This document shows positions 44,089-53,100 of a stretch of 64,000 nt of DNA, in pieces. The notes under the pieces were generated by a model. The model saw nothing but the letters and a program-made list of their open reading frames with translations, did no database searches and was not told the DNA's origin. The DNA is from Cellvibrio sp. PSBB006 (GTDB lineage Bacteria; Pseudomonadota; Gammaproteobacteria; Pseudomonadales; Cellvibrionaceae): assembly GCF_002162135.1 (NCBI RefSeq), contig NZ_CP021382.1, forward strand, positions 2,540,001 to 2,604,000, given 5' to 3'. Position 1 is the stretch's first letter; each line of letters opens with the position of its first letter. A program made the translations under genes and the position numbers.

Positions 44089-45764
44089 AACGAACCTCCT
44101 GACGCATTTCCGCTCACAAAGGCACCGAGCTGTTGGTATTTTTGATACAGGCTCTCGTAAATTTTTGCGGTTGCTGCGTCCGGTTGATAGGTTTTACATA
44201 CCGGTGATGCCATGGCTTTTTGTGCGCTGGCCACGTCGGGATATGCACCGCCTACCGTTGCAGCAAAGATCGCCGCACCCAGTGCACAACTTTGTTCGCT
44301 CTCTAAAACATCGATGGGGCAATTCCACACATCGGCACAGACTTGCATAACAAAGTCAGACTTTTTGGAGATACCGCCGATCACAACGACGGAATCAATC
44401 GCCACGCCTTCTGATTTAAAGCGTTCGATGATTGCGCGCGCACCGAATGCCGTTGCTTCTACCAATGCGCGAAAGATATGCGGCGCCTGGCTGCCCATCT
44501 TCAAACCGGTGATGGCCATGGATAAAGTCTGGTCGGCATCCGGCGTGCGGCGGCCGTTCACCCAATCCAGCGCGGTAATACCGGTTTCGCCTGCCGGAAT
44601 TTTGCTGGCGGCATCGCCGAGCATGCGCAGCGTGTTGTCTTCCAGATCCTGAATCAGTGTGGCTTTGGTCGCATCGTCCACGACAGTAGATTGTTGCAGC
44701 ACATTGATCGCCGGCCACATCAATACATTGCGGAACCAGGCATACAAATCGCCAAACGCGGATTGCCCGGCCTCAAGCCCCACCATGCCCGGCATCACCG
44801 AACCGTCCACCTGGCCGCAGATACCGCGAATACATTTTTCGCCGATGTCGGCATAACTCGCGACAGTAATGTCGCATGTAGACGTACCCATAATCTTCGT
44901 CAGCACACCGGGTTTTACGTTGGCCGCCACCGCGCCCATATGGCAATCGAACGCGCTGAAACCGACCGGAATACCCGCAGGCAAACCGAGTTTGTCGGCC
45001 CAGGCGGCGGTAAGCGGACCAACCGCCTGATCGGAAGCAAATGTCTCTTTCGGCAAGCGATCACGCAGGCCATCCAACAACGGATCAATGCCCACAAAAA
45101 ATTCATTGGGCGGATAACCGCCCCAGCTTTCATGCCACATCACTTTGTGGCCGGTCGCGCAACGACCCATACGCAGCTTGGTGGGATGAGTAGTATCGGT
45201 CAGCACCGCCGACATCCAATCGCAATGCTCAACCCAATAATAAGTCGCCGCGCGCACGGCAGCGTCTTCGCGCAGCACATGCAACGCCTTCGCCCAAAAC
45301 CATTCGGACGAATAAATACCGCCTTCATATTTCAAATAATTCACCGGCGCCTGATTGGCCGCTGCAGTAATTTGCTGCGCCTCTTTGATCGCCGTGTGGT
45401 CTTTCCACAACACAAACATCGCGTTGGGGTTATCCGCAAACTCGGGCTTCAATGCGAGCGCAACACCCTCCGCATCCACCGCTACCGGCGTTGAGCCGGT
45501 GGTATCAAAACTGATGCCCACGACCTGCGCCGCCGCACCGCCGGGCGCCTTGGCCCACAAACCCCGCACCACCGCCTCCAGACTTTCGAGGTAATCCAGC
45601 GGATGCTGCCGGAACTGATCTTTGGCCGGCACGCAATACAAACCCTTCTTCCAGCGCGGGTAATACACCACGTTGGTGGCCACCTCAGCACCGCTACGGG
45701 TATCGACTAACAGGGCTCTAACCGAATCCGAGCCATAATCCAGGCCCAGGGCATAAGACGTCAT
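44085..45764 (-). CDS. araB: Ribulokinase
   Basis: Phosphorylates L-ribulose with ATP. 559 aa of the FGGY kinase family: N-terminal GLDYGSDSVRALLVDTRSG (ATP-binding), YYPRWKKGLYCVPAKDQFRQHPLDY, catalytic AFDCHMGAVAANVKPGVLTKIMGTSTCD, and C-terminal VIGGISKKSDFVMQV. Length and pattern fit bacterial AraB (about 560 aa). First gene of araB-araD-araA, with AAGGTG as ribosome site. An operator-like palindrome lies 59-75 bp upstream, so the whole catabolic set is probably under the same control as the glycosidases. Confidence 0.97.
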   Translation of the reverse strand: MTSYALGLDYGSDSVRALLVDTRSGAEVATNVVYYPRWKKGLYCVPAKDQFRQHPLDYLESLEAVVRGLWAKAPGGAAAQVVGISFDTTGSTPVAVDAEGVALALKPEFADNPNAMFVLWKDHTAIKEAQQITAAANQAPVNYLKYEGGIYSSEWFWAKALHVLREDAAVRAATYYWVEHCDWMSAVLTDTTHPTKLRMGRCATGHKVMWHESWGGYPPNEFFVGIDPLLDGLRDRLPKETFASDQAVGPLTAAWADKLGLPAGIPVGFSAFDCHMGAVAANVKPGVLTKIMGTSTCDITVASYADIGEKCIRGICGQVDGSVMPGMVGLEAGQSAFGDLYAWFRNVLMWPAINVLQQSTVVDDATKATLIQDLEDNTLRMLGDAASKIPAGETGITALDWVNGRRTPDADQTLSMAITGLKMGSQAPHIFRALVEATAFGARAIIERFKSEGVAIDSVVVIGGISKKSDFVMQVCADVWNCPIDVLESEQSCALGAAIFAATVGGAYPDVASAQKAMASPVCKTYQPDAATAKIYESLYQKYQQLGAFVSGNASGGSL

Positions 45765-45822
45765 AAATCACCTTGTTGGACAGGCTGAGCCGAAAGGAAC
45801 CGAAGGCCTCAGCGATTTATCT

Positions 45823-45839
45823 ATATTGTATGATAATAT
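45823..45839. promoter_or_regulatory. Candidate GntR operator before araBDA
   Basis: ATATTGTATGATAATAT: left arm perfect, right arm two changes. About 67 bp upstream of the araB ATG, a position that could overlap the promoter. Confidence 0.65.
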
Positions 45840-45928
45840 TATTCAAAAAAAGCGGCACTTGTCAATGGGATCAGAGCCGCTCCCGATAGAAATAGTCAAA
45901 TATACCTCTAGTTATTTGTCCCATGCGA

Positions 45929-46034
45929 GCTTGGCGTTAGGGCATGGATTTCGAAACCCTCAATTCATGAATGAATTGAGGGAGCTACAGGGACGTATGT
46001 ATGCGTTTTCGAAATCCATGCCCTAATGACAAGC
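45929..46034 (-). repeat. 106-nt structured repeat, family R, copy R2
   Basis: Perfect 20-bp arms at 45937-45956 and 46007-46026 (TTAGGGCATGGA + TTTCGAAA), outer GCTTG/CAAGC pairs, an 11-bp inner hairpin (45957-45982, TGAA loop) and a TACA/CGTA mini-hairpin. The orientation is opposite to R1 and R3. Arm bases differ from R1 at several positions but stay fully paired. Confidence 0.9.
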
Positions 46035-46065
46035 GGACTACGAAGTACTAGCGAGATGCAAAAAA

Positions 46066-46089
46066 ACGGCCAGTGAGGGGGCTGGCCGT
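46066..46089 (-). terminator. Terminator for the GH43 gene at 46169
   Basis: ACGGCCAG/CTGGCCGT stem with an 8-nt loop; on the - strand it is followed by a T-run (46060-46066). Confidence 0.9.
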
Positions 46090-46168
46090 GAAGCGAACAT
46101 GCAGCGGCAAAACATCGACTGCAAAACACCAACTAACAATAAAACAGCGGAGGAAAACAGCAGGAAAA

Positions 46169-47128
46169 TTATTTGACCGGCGCAACACCTTCACTACTCA
46201 TAACGATGCGCTTGATCGTACCGTCCGGGTTGTAATGCAAATCATCAATCGCCACCGAACGACGGAAGCTGCCACCATCAGGCACATGACCACCGGTGTG
46301 ATAAATAAAGAACGAACGACCTTTAAATTCGATAATGGACTGGTGATTGGTATTGGAGTTACCCGCCAGCTCATTCAGGATGCCCTTGTACTCCCAAGGC
46401 CCCGTGATGCTCTTGCTCATGGCATAACCAATTTTCTCCGGAAAGCCCATGGCATAGGTCAGGTAGTAATATTCGCCGTGCTTATGCGCCCAAAGCGCCT
46501 CGGTGAAATTCGGCAAACCCTCAATGGCATGGATCGGACCATCCAACTCAATCATGTTGTCTTTTAATTTGGCGTAACGCGGCTTGGTATTACCCCAGAA
46601 CAGATACGCCTGACCGTCATCATCGATAAACGCCGCCGGATCGAGATCATCCCAATCAATGTTGGTATCAGTGGTCATGTCATTGCTGACCAGCGCTTTA
46701 CCCAATGCATCCTTAAACGGACCGAGCGGACTATCAGCCACCGCCACACCAATCGCAAAACCATTGATCGTCGCGTGACGCACCGTCACATACCAATAAA
46801 ACTTGCCACCCTTCTCAATCACATGGGCCGCCCAGGCATCACCCTTGGCCCATTTAAAATCCTTCACCGACAACTTCGGCCCGTGCTCCTTCCAATTCAC
46901 CATATCGGTAGACGAAAACACCAGCCACTTATGCATCTCATAAAATTTGGTGTTGTCTTTAGCCTCATCATGGCCGGTGTACAGGTAAACGGTACCGTCG
47001 TGCACCATGGCGGCCGGGTCGGCAGTAAGCACATCTTTAAAGATCGGATTGTCCGCCTGGACGGTGGCAGCCCCAACCAGAATCAAGGGCAAGAGCGCGC
47101 GACGCGCGTAAGAATGGATAACAGACAT
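46169..47128 (-). CDS. Exported GH43 arabinofuranosidase-like enzyme
   Basis: 319 aa with signal peptide (cleavage near ATVQA-DNP, residue 25), so periplasmic or secreted. Single GH43 propeller with D37 (LTADPAAMV), D163 (DDLDPAAFID) and E210 (NFTEALWAHKHG). The glycine-rich NHQSIIEFKGRSFFIYHTGGH end and the FKWAKGDAWAAHVIEKGGKFYWYVTV blade resemble GH43 arabinoxylan/arabinan arabinofuranohydrolases and xylosidases, so side-chain removal is likely. Monocistronic: its own palindromic operator lies 38 bp upstream and a terminator follows. The whole unit is flanked by inverted copies of the R repeat (R2 and R3). Confidence 0.87.
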   Translation of the reverse strand: MSVIHSYARRALLPLILVGAATVQADNPIFKDVLTADPAAMVHDGTVYLYTGHDEAKDNTKFYEMHKWLVFSSTDMVNWKEHGPKLSVKDFKWAKGDAWAAHVIEKGGKFYWYVTVRHATINGFAIGVAVADSPLGPFKDALGKALVSNDMTTDTNIDWDDLDPAAFIDDDGQAYLFWGNTKPRYAKLKDNMIELDGPIHAIEGLPNFTEALWAHKHGEYYYLTYAMGFPEKIGYAMSKSITGPWEYKGILNELAGNSNTNHQSIIEFKGRSFFIYHTGGHVPDGGSFRRSVAIDDLHYNPDGTIKRIVMSSEGVAPVK

Positions 47129-47165
47129 GGGTATAGATCCTGCTCGTTATGATTATTAATCAGTA

Positions 47166-47182
47166 ATATTGTATTACAATAT
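47166..47182. promoter_or_regulatory. Best candidate GntR operator, perfect palindrome
   Basis: ATATTGTATTACAATAT: 8-bp perfect inverted arms around one central base, containing TTGTATTACAA, which fits the FadR-family consensus TNGTNNNACNA exactly. It lies 38-54 bp upstream of the GH43 gene ending at 46169, and defines the motif used for the other sites. Confidence 0.75.
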
Positions 47183-47274
47183 AATAAAAGCGCAACGAGG
47201 ATCAAGTTAAAAAGGTTAAAACAAATAGGAAAAGGGAGATATAGCAGCTAGGGGAAATGAGCACTTCGAGATAC

Positions 47275-47380
47275 GTTTGCCACCAAGGCTTATGTTTCGA
47301 AAACGCATGAATACATCCCTGTAGCTCCTTCAAGTCGTCCCTGACTTGAAGGTTTCGAAACATAAGCCTTGGCAGCAAAC
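47275..47380 (+). repeat. 106-nt structured repeat, family R, copy R3
   Basis: Perfect 20-bp arms at 47283-47302 and 47353-47372 (CCAAGGCTTATG + TTTCGAAA), outer GTTTG/CAAAC, inner TTCAAGTC/GACTTGAA hairpin and TACA-TCCC-TGTA mini-hairpin. Outer arm bases differ from R1 at many positions while remaining perfectly paired. Confidence 0.9.
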
Positions 47381-47429
47381 TCACATCATCGCGTCGTCAA
47401 TTATGCAACTTGAGAACAGCAAGGAGTGA

Positions 47430-48440
47430 TTAACGCTTATAGGGTTCGATGGTCAAAATCCGCCCTTGGTCATCGTACTTCAGCTCCGTCATCTTCACCG
47501 ACCGCAAATGTGTTACACCGCCGGATAAGATGGAATCGTGATAGAACAAATACCACTTGCCTTCAAACTCACAAATAGAATGATGCGTCGTCCAACCCAC
47601 CACCGGGGTAAGAATTTGGCCCTGGTAAGTGAAGGGTCCGTAGGGATTATCGCTGGTGGCGTAACACAAAAAGTGGGTGTCGCCGGTGGAGTAAGAGAGG
47701 TAGTACTTACCCTGATACTTGTGCATCCAGGGGCCTTCAAAATAGCGGCGTGCGTTGTCGCCAGCCAATAAAGGCTTGCCCTGTTCGTCCAGAATCACCA
47801 ATTCGCGAGGAGTTTCAGCAAACTGTTTCATATCGGCAGACAAACGCGCAACGCGTGGTCCTAATGCAGGCTCGTTAGCTGTCGGCTCCTGATAATCCGG
47901 GCTGTAGGTGTTGTCGCGGTAGCACTGCAATTGCCCGCCCCAAATACCGCCGAAGTAGATGTAGTGCTCGCCGTCGTCATCCCGGTACACCGCCGGGTCG
48001 ATGGAGTAGCTGCCTTCGATGGCTTCCGGCTCGGCCTTGAAGGGGCCGGCGGGATGGTCGCCAATGGCGACACCAATCTGGAACAGGCCATTGGCGCGTT
48101 TGGCAGGGAAGTATAGATAGTATTTGCCGTCTTTGGTGGCCGCATCCGGCGCCCACATTTGCCGCTCAGCCCAGGGCACATCTTTCACATGCAGTGCTAC
48201 ACCGCAGTCTTCCGCCTTGCTGTTGGGGCCGTCCATCCGCAGAACGTGGTAATCCTCCATACCGAAGTGATCACCGTTGTCGTTAAACGGAATACCCGCA
48301 TCGATATCGTGGGACGGGTAGATATAGAGCTTGCCGTCGAACACATGGGCCGATGGATCAGCGGTGTAGATATGGGTAACCAGGGGTTGTGAAATCGCCT
48401 TGGCGGCCAGTGCCTGATAATCCTGATTGTCGTCGGACAT
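47430..48440 (-). CDS. Cytoplasmic GH43 beta-xylosidase / alpha-L-arabinofuranosidase (GH43_1-like)
   Basis: 336 aa, no signal peptide, GGAG ribosome site. GH43 triad D28 (YTADPSAHV), D148 (YSIDPAVYRDDDG) and E235 (RYFEGPWMHKYQG). IYPSHDIDAGIPFNDNGDHFGMEDYHVL and VVGWTTHHSICEFEGKWYLFYHDS are characteristic of the xylosidase/arabinofuranosidase group (subfamily 1), often bifunctional on xylo- and arabino-oligosaccharides. It follows a GPH symporter gene by 14 bp, forming a two-gene import-and-hydrolysis operon parallel to the one at 38.2-40.7 kb. Cytosolic action on imported di- or oligosaccharides. Confidence 0.9.
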   Translation of the reverse strand: MSDDNQDYQALAAKAISQPLVTHIYTADPSAHVFDGKLYIYPSHDIDAGIPFNDNGDHFGMEDYHVLRMDGPNSKAEDCGVALHVKDVPWAERQMWAPDAATKDGKYYLYFPAKRANGLFQIGVAIGDHPAGPFKAEPEAIEGSYSIDPAVYRDDDGEHYIYFGGIWGGQLQCYRDNTYSPDYQEPTANEPALGPRVARLSADMKQFAETPRELVILDEQGKPLLAGDNARRYFEGPWMHKYQGKYYLSYSTGDTHFLCYATSDNPYGPFTYQGQILTPVVGWTTHHSICEFEGKWYLFYHDSILSGGVTHLRSVKMTELKYDDQGRILTIEPYKR

Positions 48441-48454
48441 GATGTGAATCTCCG

Positions 48455-49936
48455 TTATAACGTTTTTGCACCGGCCAAACGACGCGCGGCCAGGTCTGCT
48501 TCAATTTTAAGTTCAAGGGGTTTGTTGATGGCGTAGAAGAACATGCACCCCGCCGCAAGGAAGAAGGGCAAGGAGGCATAGATACTGACGGCCATTTGAA
48601 TCCCGCCGATGGTTTCCGGGGCCTGCTCTGCCAGGGATGCGTTATAGCCGTACATGGCCAGAATGCCCGATACCAGTGAGCTGCCGATGGTCAGGCCGCC
48701 CTTGAGGCCGAGGATCATCGCGGAAAAAACAATCGCGGTCGCGCGACGGTTGTTCTTCCACTCCGAATAGTCCGCCACGTCCGCAATCATCGCCCACAAC
48801 AGGGGAATGGTGATGCCATAGAAGAAACCGTGCAGTATCTGGGAGATAAAGATAATTCCGATACTGTCGGGCGGGAAGAAATAGAAGATCGCGATAAAAA
48901 TCGTCGAAATAAACAAGGCCACACCAAACACATTGCGCTTGCCAAATTTATCAGCCAGCCGCTTGGAGAAGCCAATACCGATAATCATCATGATGATGCC
49001 GCACGCGTTAAACAGGCTGAACGCCGAGGTGGGAGCATCCTCCGGCCAGGCAAATTCTGTGAGCCCCAGGCTGGTCAACAAGCTGTTCAATCCGGCAATA
49101 AAGCCATTGAAGCCAATGTTTTGCAGGAAGCTGGCGAGGTGCGGCTCGCTCAGGTAGTTCTGGAAATAATAAATATACATACCGCCTTTCAGCGGCAGGG
49201 TAACAAACACCAGCACTGTGACAATCAACATCACCAGCCAGGGCAGGTTTCTGACCAGGTCTGACACATCCTGGCCCACGGTATTGCGCGATTCCACCAC
49301 CGGCAAAACCCGCTCGCGCGTGGTAAGAAAGGTGATGAGGAAAAAGATCGTGCCGGTAATGGAGAAAAACAGCATCGCCTTTTCAAACCCCAGCGCTTTA
49401 TCGCCGCCACCGAGGATCAACACCAGGGGCAGCAGCAGCACCTGGATAATGAACTGCGCCACCATCACCGCCACAAAGCGGTAGGACGACAGGCTGTTGC
49501 GATCCGCCATGCTGCCGGTCAGCACACCACTCAGGGCGGAGTACGGCAGGTTGTTGGCGGCATAGATCAGGAGCAAGAGGATGTACGTGGCATAGGCATA
49601 GGCCACCTTGCCGCCCTCGCTGAAGTTGGGCGTGCTGAACGCCAACAAGGCCAGACCACCAAAGGGAATAGCGGTCCACAACACCCAGGGGCGGAATTTA
49701 CCCCAGCGGGTCGAGGTGCGGTCAGCAATAATCCCCATTACCGGCGTAAACAAGGCACCGACAATACCGCCGATCGCGGTAATCCCGGCCGCCTGTGCCG
49801 GCGGAATGCCGTACACATCGGTGTAGAAGAAGGCAATAAAGGTAACCAGGGTTTGGAAGATCAGGTTGGCTGCCAGGTCGCCCAGGCTATAACCAATCTT
49901 TTCCGTCACGGACAGTCTTTGCGAGTTGGTATTCAT
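48455..49936 (-). CDS. GPH-family (MFS) sugar symporter 2, xyloside/arabinoside uptake candidate
   Basis: 493 aa with about 12 membrane helices. GPH features: EKIGYSLGDLAANLIFQTLVTFIAFFYTDVYG, AIGGIVGALFTPVMGIIADRTSTRWGKFRPWVLW, and MIADVADYSEWKNNRRATAIVFS. It pairs with the downstream cytoplasmic GH43_1-like enzyme, suggesting xylobiose, arabinoxylo-oligosaccharides or arabinosides as cargo. It differs from the symporter at 39260 across most of its length, so the two are distinct branches. A half-site resembling the operator (TATTGTGTTAC, 49955-49965) lies just upstream but lacks its second arm. No clear ribosome site. Confidence 0.92.
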   Translation of the reverse strand: MNTNSQRLSVTEKIGYSLGDLAANLIFQTLVTFIAFFYTDVYGIPPAQAAGITAIGGIVGALFTPVMGIIADRTSTRWGKFRPWVLWTAIPFGGLALLAFSTPNFSEGGKVAYAYATYILLLLIYAANNLPYSALSGVLTGSMADRNSLSSYRFVAVMVAQFIIQVLLLPLVLILGGGDKALGFEKAMLFFSITGTIFFLITFLTTRERVLPVVESRNTVGQDVSDLVRNLPWLVMLIVTVLVFVTLPLKGGMYIYYFQNYLSEPHLASFLQNIGFNGFIAGLNSLLTSLGLTEFAWPEDAPTSAFSLFNACGIIMMIIGIGFSKRLADKFGKRNVFGVALFISTIFIAIFYFFPPDSIGIIFISQILHGFFYGITIPLLWAMIADVADYSEWKNNRRATAIVFSAMILGLKGGLTIGSSLVSGILAMYGYNASLAEQAPETIGGIQMAVSIYASLPFFLAAGCMFFYAINKPLELKIEADLAARRLAGAKTL

Positions 49937-50121
49937 AGATCAATTTTCTTATTTATTGTGTTACTGGAGTATTTATCATCCGGGATGTTGGTAAGGGCAA
50001 AACCCACTTATAGTCTAGATGACAAACATACCCTTAAATGTACTGAAATGCCAGTGGCGGTGATAACAGCATGGGGTTTTATTCACACCTGAACAGTCAG
50101 CGGCATTGTTGATAAATCGGG

Positions 50122-53100
50122 TCAACGCTCAATCTTATAGACCATATCAATGCTCTGCGCCTCGCCCGATGTCGCTTCCAGACGTAACCGGTCGGTCATC
50201 TGGTACTCCATCTCCACGCTGAATGCCTGATCGAACAGGCCGACTACGTAGCGCACGAACAAGCGTGGGCTAAGGTATTTGCCCACCGACAGCGAGCTTT
50301 GCTCCAGACCGTCGTCAGAGCGGATAGTGAGCTCATCGACGTGGAGGGTACGCGCAATCTCTTCCTGGATGCCCGGCCCGCTGCTCATCCCCAACCCGCT
50401 GACGGCACTGAGCAACATATAGGCATCGGCCGCAGAGGCTTCCGACAGCGGCTTACCGGTGAGCAGGATTGCCATACTTTGGCTTTCCGATAAACCATCG
50501 CCGGGAATAATCTGGCTGCTGGGTTGTTGCAGGGTGCCGCCAATCTCCAGGCTGACTTCGTATTCCGGCGTTTCACGCACGGCGCGAATATCCAGGCCGG
50601 GGTTATCGTAAGGCCCCTGGAATAACAGCCGCCCGCGCTCAATCTCAAGCTCCTGACCGTAAGCCTTGTAGATACCATCCACCACGCTGACGTATCCGGT
50701 GGTCAACAGCGCGCGCGGTGGCGATTGCAGGATATTGATTTTCCCGACCAGCTTGCTGTCCAGACCGAAGCCGTTGAAGTGGACATCCTTACCGATTTCC
50801 AGATCGAGATTGATGAAGACAGGAATACCGACGACATTAGTTTCTTCGCGCTCATCGTCAATAATCACCACATCCTTCGACACCCGCGTAGCGCTGGGCG
50901 GTAAGGCTTTTATTTCGGCGCGCGCATAGGGAATGACGGTGGTACCTTGAATGCGGATGGCCTCGCTGCTGGCCGAGAGGTCGATAGCCGGGCTGATGTT
51001 GGCGTTTAACTGTTGCTGCTGGAGCACCTGAAAGTTGTCGCCAGTGACATTGCCCTGTAACTGCCAGTTATCACTTCCCAGATTATTCAGATCACCCGTG
51101 ATCTGGAGATTGCCGGGGCCGGATTTCGCCGACGCGCGTAAGTCAATGTTGCCGCCGCGCTGGCTTTGCAGGCGCGCCGTTACCGCCGTCAACTCAACAC
51201 CGAGGCGCGGCAACTTGGCCACGCCTTCCACCAGATTCAATTGCCCGACCACATCAGGCTGCTGCAACGTGCCGCTGATCTGCACATCCGCCGCCAGGCG
51301 CCCCTGCACATCATCGGCAAAGGGAATCAACGCCTCCAGTGGTGCCAGGTCGGTAAAGTTTGCCGTGACGTCGCCGGTGATATCTTCGCGCTCAAAATCT
51401 ATTTGTGTCGTCGCCTGCACGTCACCGTATTGGGCCCAATCCATCACAAAACGGCCATCGAGTTTGCCGTCTTCCACATTCGCGGTTAACTGCGCACTGT
51501 CCCAGACGTAAACATTGGGTTCTTCATCCGCAAATTGATAGCGCAATTCCCCATCGCGGGTTTGCATATTGACGCTGGCGGTCATGCCACTGAATGCGGA
51601 AGTTTTATTAGGCAGATTCGTGTCCAGACGAAAATTCACTTCACCGTCCACCACACCGCCGAGGGTCACATCGGGTTTTAACCAGGGACGCGCCTGACGC
51701 AAGGGCGCGGCAAACAGGCTGGCTTGCAGTTGCACACCACTCTGTGCCTGCCACTCGCCCTGGATGCATAGCTGCGGTGTTTCAGCGGAGGAGTCTTCAT
51801 CAACCGTCGCGTCGCTATTGTCTGCGACATCGGTGTCTGTTGTGCCCTCTGTGCGGTTGGCATTCCCCCAGCGCACACGGGTTGTTAAACACTGTTTACC
51901 GGTGCTGGCCTGTTGCGCATCCACCTGAATCCATTCGCTGCTGGTCAACCACCAGCGCGGTAGTTTGTCCATATCGATTTCAAGCGCGTCAAATTTACCG
52001 CGCCATGTGCCCTGGTCGTAACGGCTCTGCACATCAAACGTCAGCTCCCCGTAGGTATCGCTGTTTACCTTGGCTTGCAGTTGATGTTGCGCCAGGTTGC
52101 CGGCCCCGTTGAGTTGAAGTTGTTCGAGCCGTTGCTGGTTAATTTGCACATCCTGCGCCGTCAGTGCCAAGGCATAATTGCCCGCGCCGGTGCGTTCCAG
52201 TTGCAAGTCCACATTGTCCAGCGCATACCCCTGATATTGCAGGTTCTTACCTTGAGCGGTCGCCTCCATGCGCGGTTCGGATAAGCTGCCCTGCAAGCGT
52301 CCGGTGGTGGATAAGGTGCCGGTAATGCGCGGATCAATTTGCGCCAGCAAGGGAGCATTCACTTGCCATTGCATATCAATCTGATCGCTGTAACTGCCGG
52401 AGACTTGTATCTGATTAGCCCCCAACGTCAAACGCAATTGGTCACTGAACCAGCGCTGCCCGTCATAACCCGCATCGCCCCTGCCGGTCGCCTCAAGGCC
52501 ACGCAACTGACCGTTCAGGGCCAGCTCGGTAATACGCACCGACAGCGTTTTTTTCACCGACTCATTCGGCGCATTGCCATCCGTTACCTCACCGTTAGCG
52601 GCGCTATAGCCGCCGGTGGTTAGCAGATTAATCCGCAGGTTGCCCGGCCACTCCGGCAGATAATGCGCCGGATTTACATGTTCCGCTGCCAGCGATAATT
52701 CCCAGTTAACGGCCGGCAACCAGGTTACTTCCCCGTTGGTTTTTAGCTCGGCCGGTTGCGATGTCGGGGCGATGTCATCGCGATTGATTTGCTGCACAGC
52801 CAATTCCGCAATATCGACGTGTTTGAGATCGCCGCGCACATCAGCTTGCACCGCAAATTCACCTAACGCTTCCTGAGTAACCTCGCCGTTCAGTAGCGCG
52901 TGATAATTGTCGTACCAGCCGGAAACATCCAGGGTCGCGCTGCTGATCGGGGGCACAAGATTCGCAGGAAACCAGCGCGCAAGTAATTGCTGGTCCTGCC
53001 ATTCGTTTTGTAATTTCACTTCCGGGGATTGGCGTGGCTGATCCTCTTCGGTAACCAGATTGGGCAGGAAGGTTCCTTCCGAGGCAATAATAAACGGCGT

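Noticed and set aside
44691..45494. 267-codon frame antisense to araB
   Set aside because: His/Arg-rich shadow of the well-conserved ribulokinase; no start signal.
10447..47380. Reading the three R repeats as parts of a CRISPR array
   Set aside because: Copies are tens of kilobases or more than 1 kb apart with no regular spacers, and no cas genes are present.
49954..49970. Operator copy upstream of the second GPH symporter
   Set aside because: Only one arm (TATTGTGTTAC) matches; the second half is unrelated, so it was not counted in the regulon.
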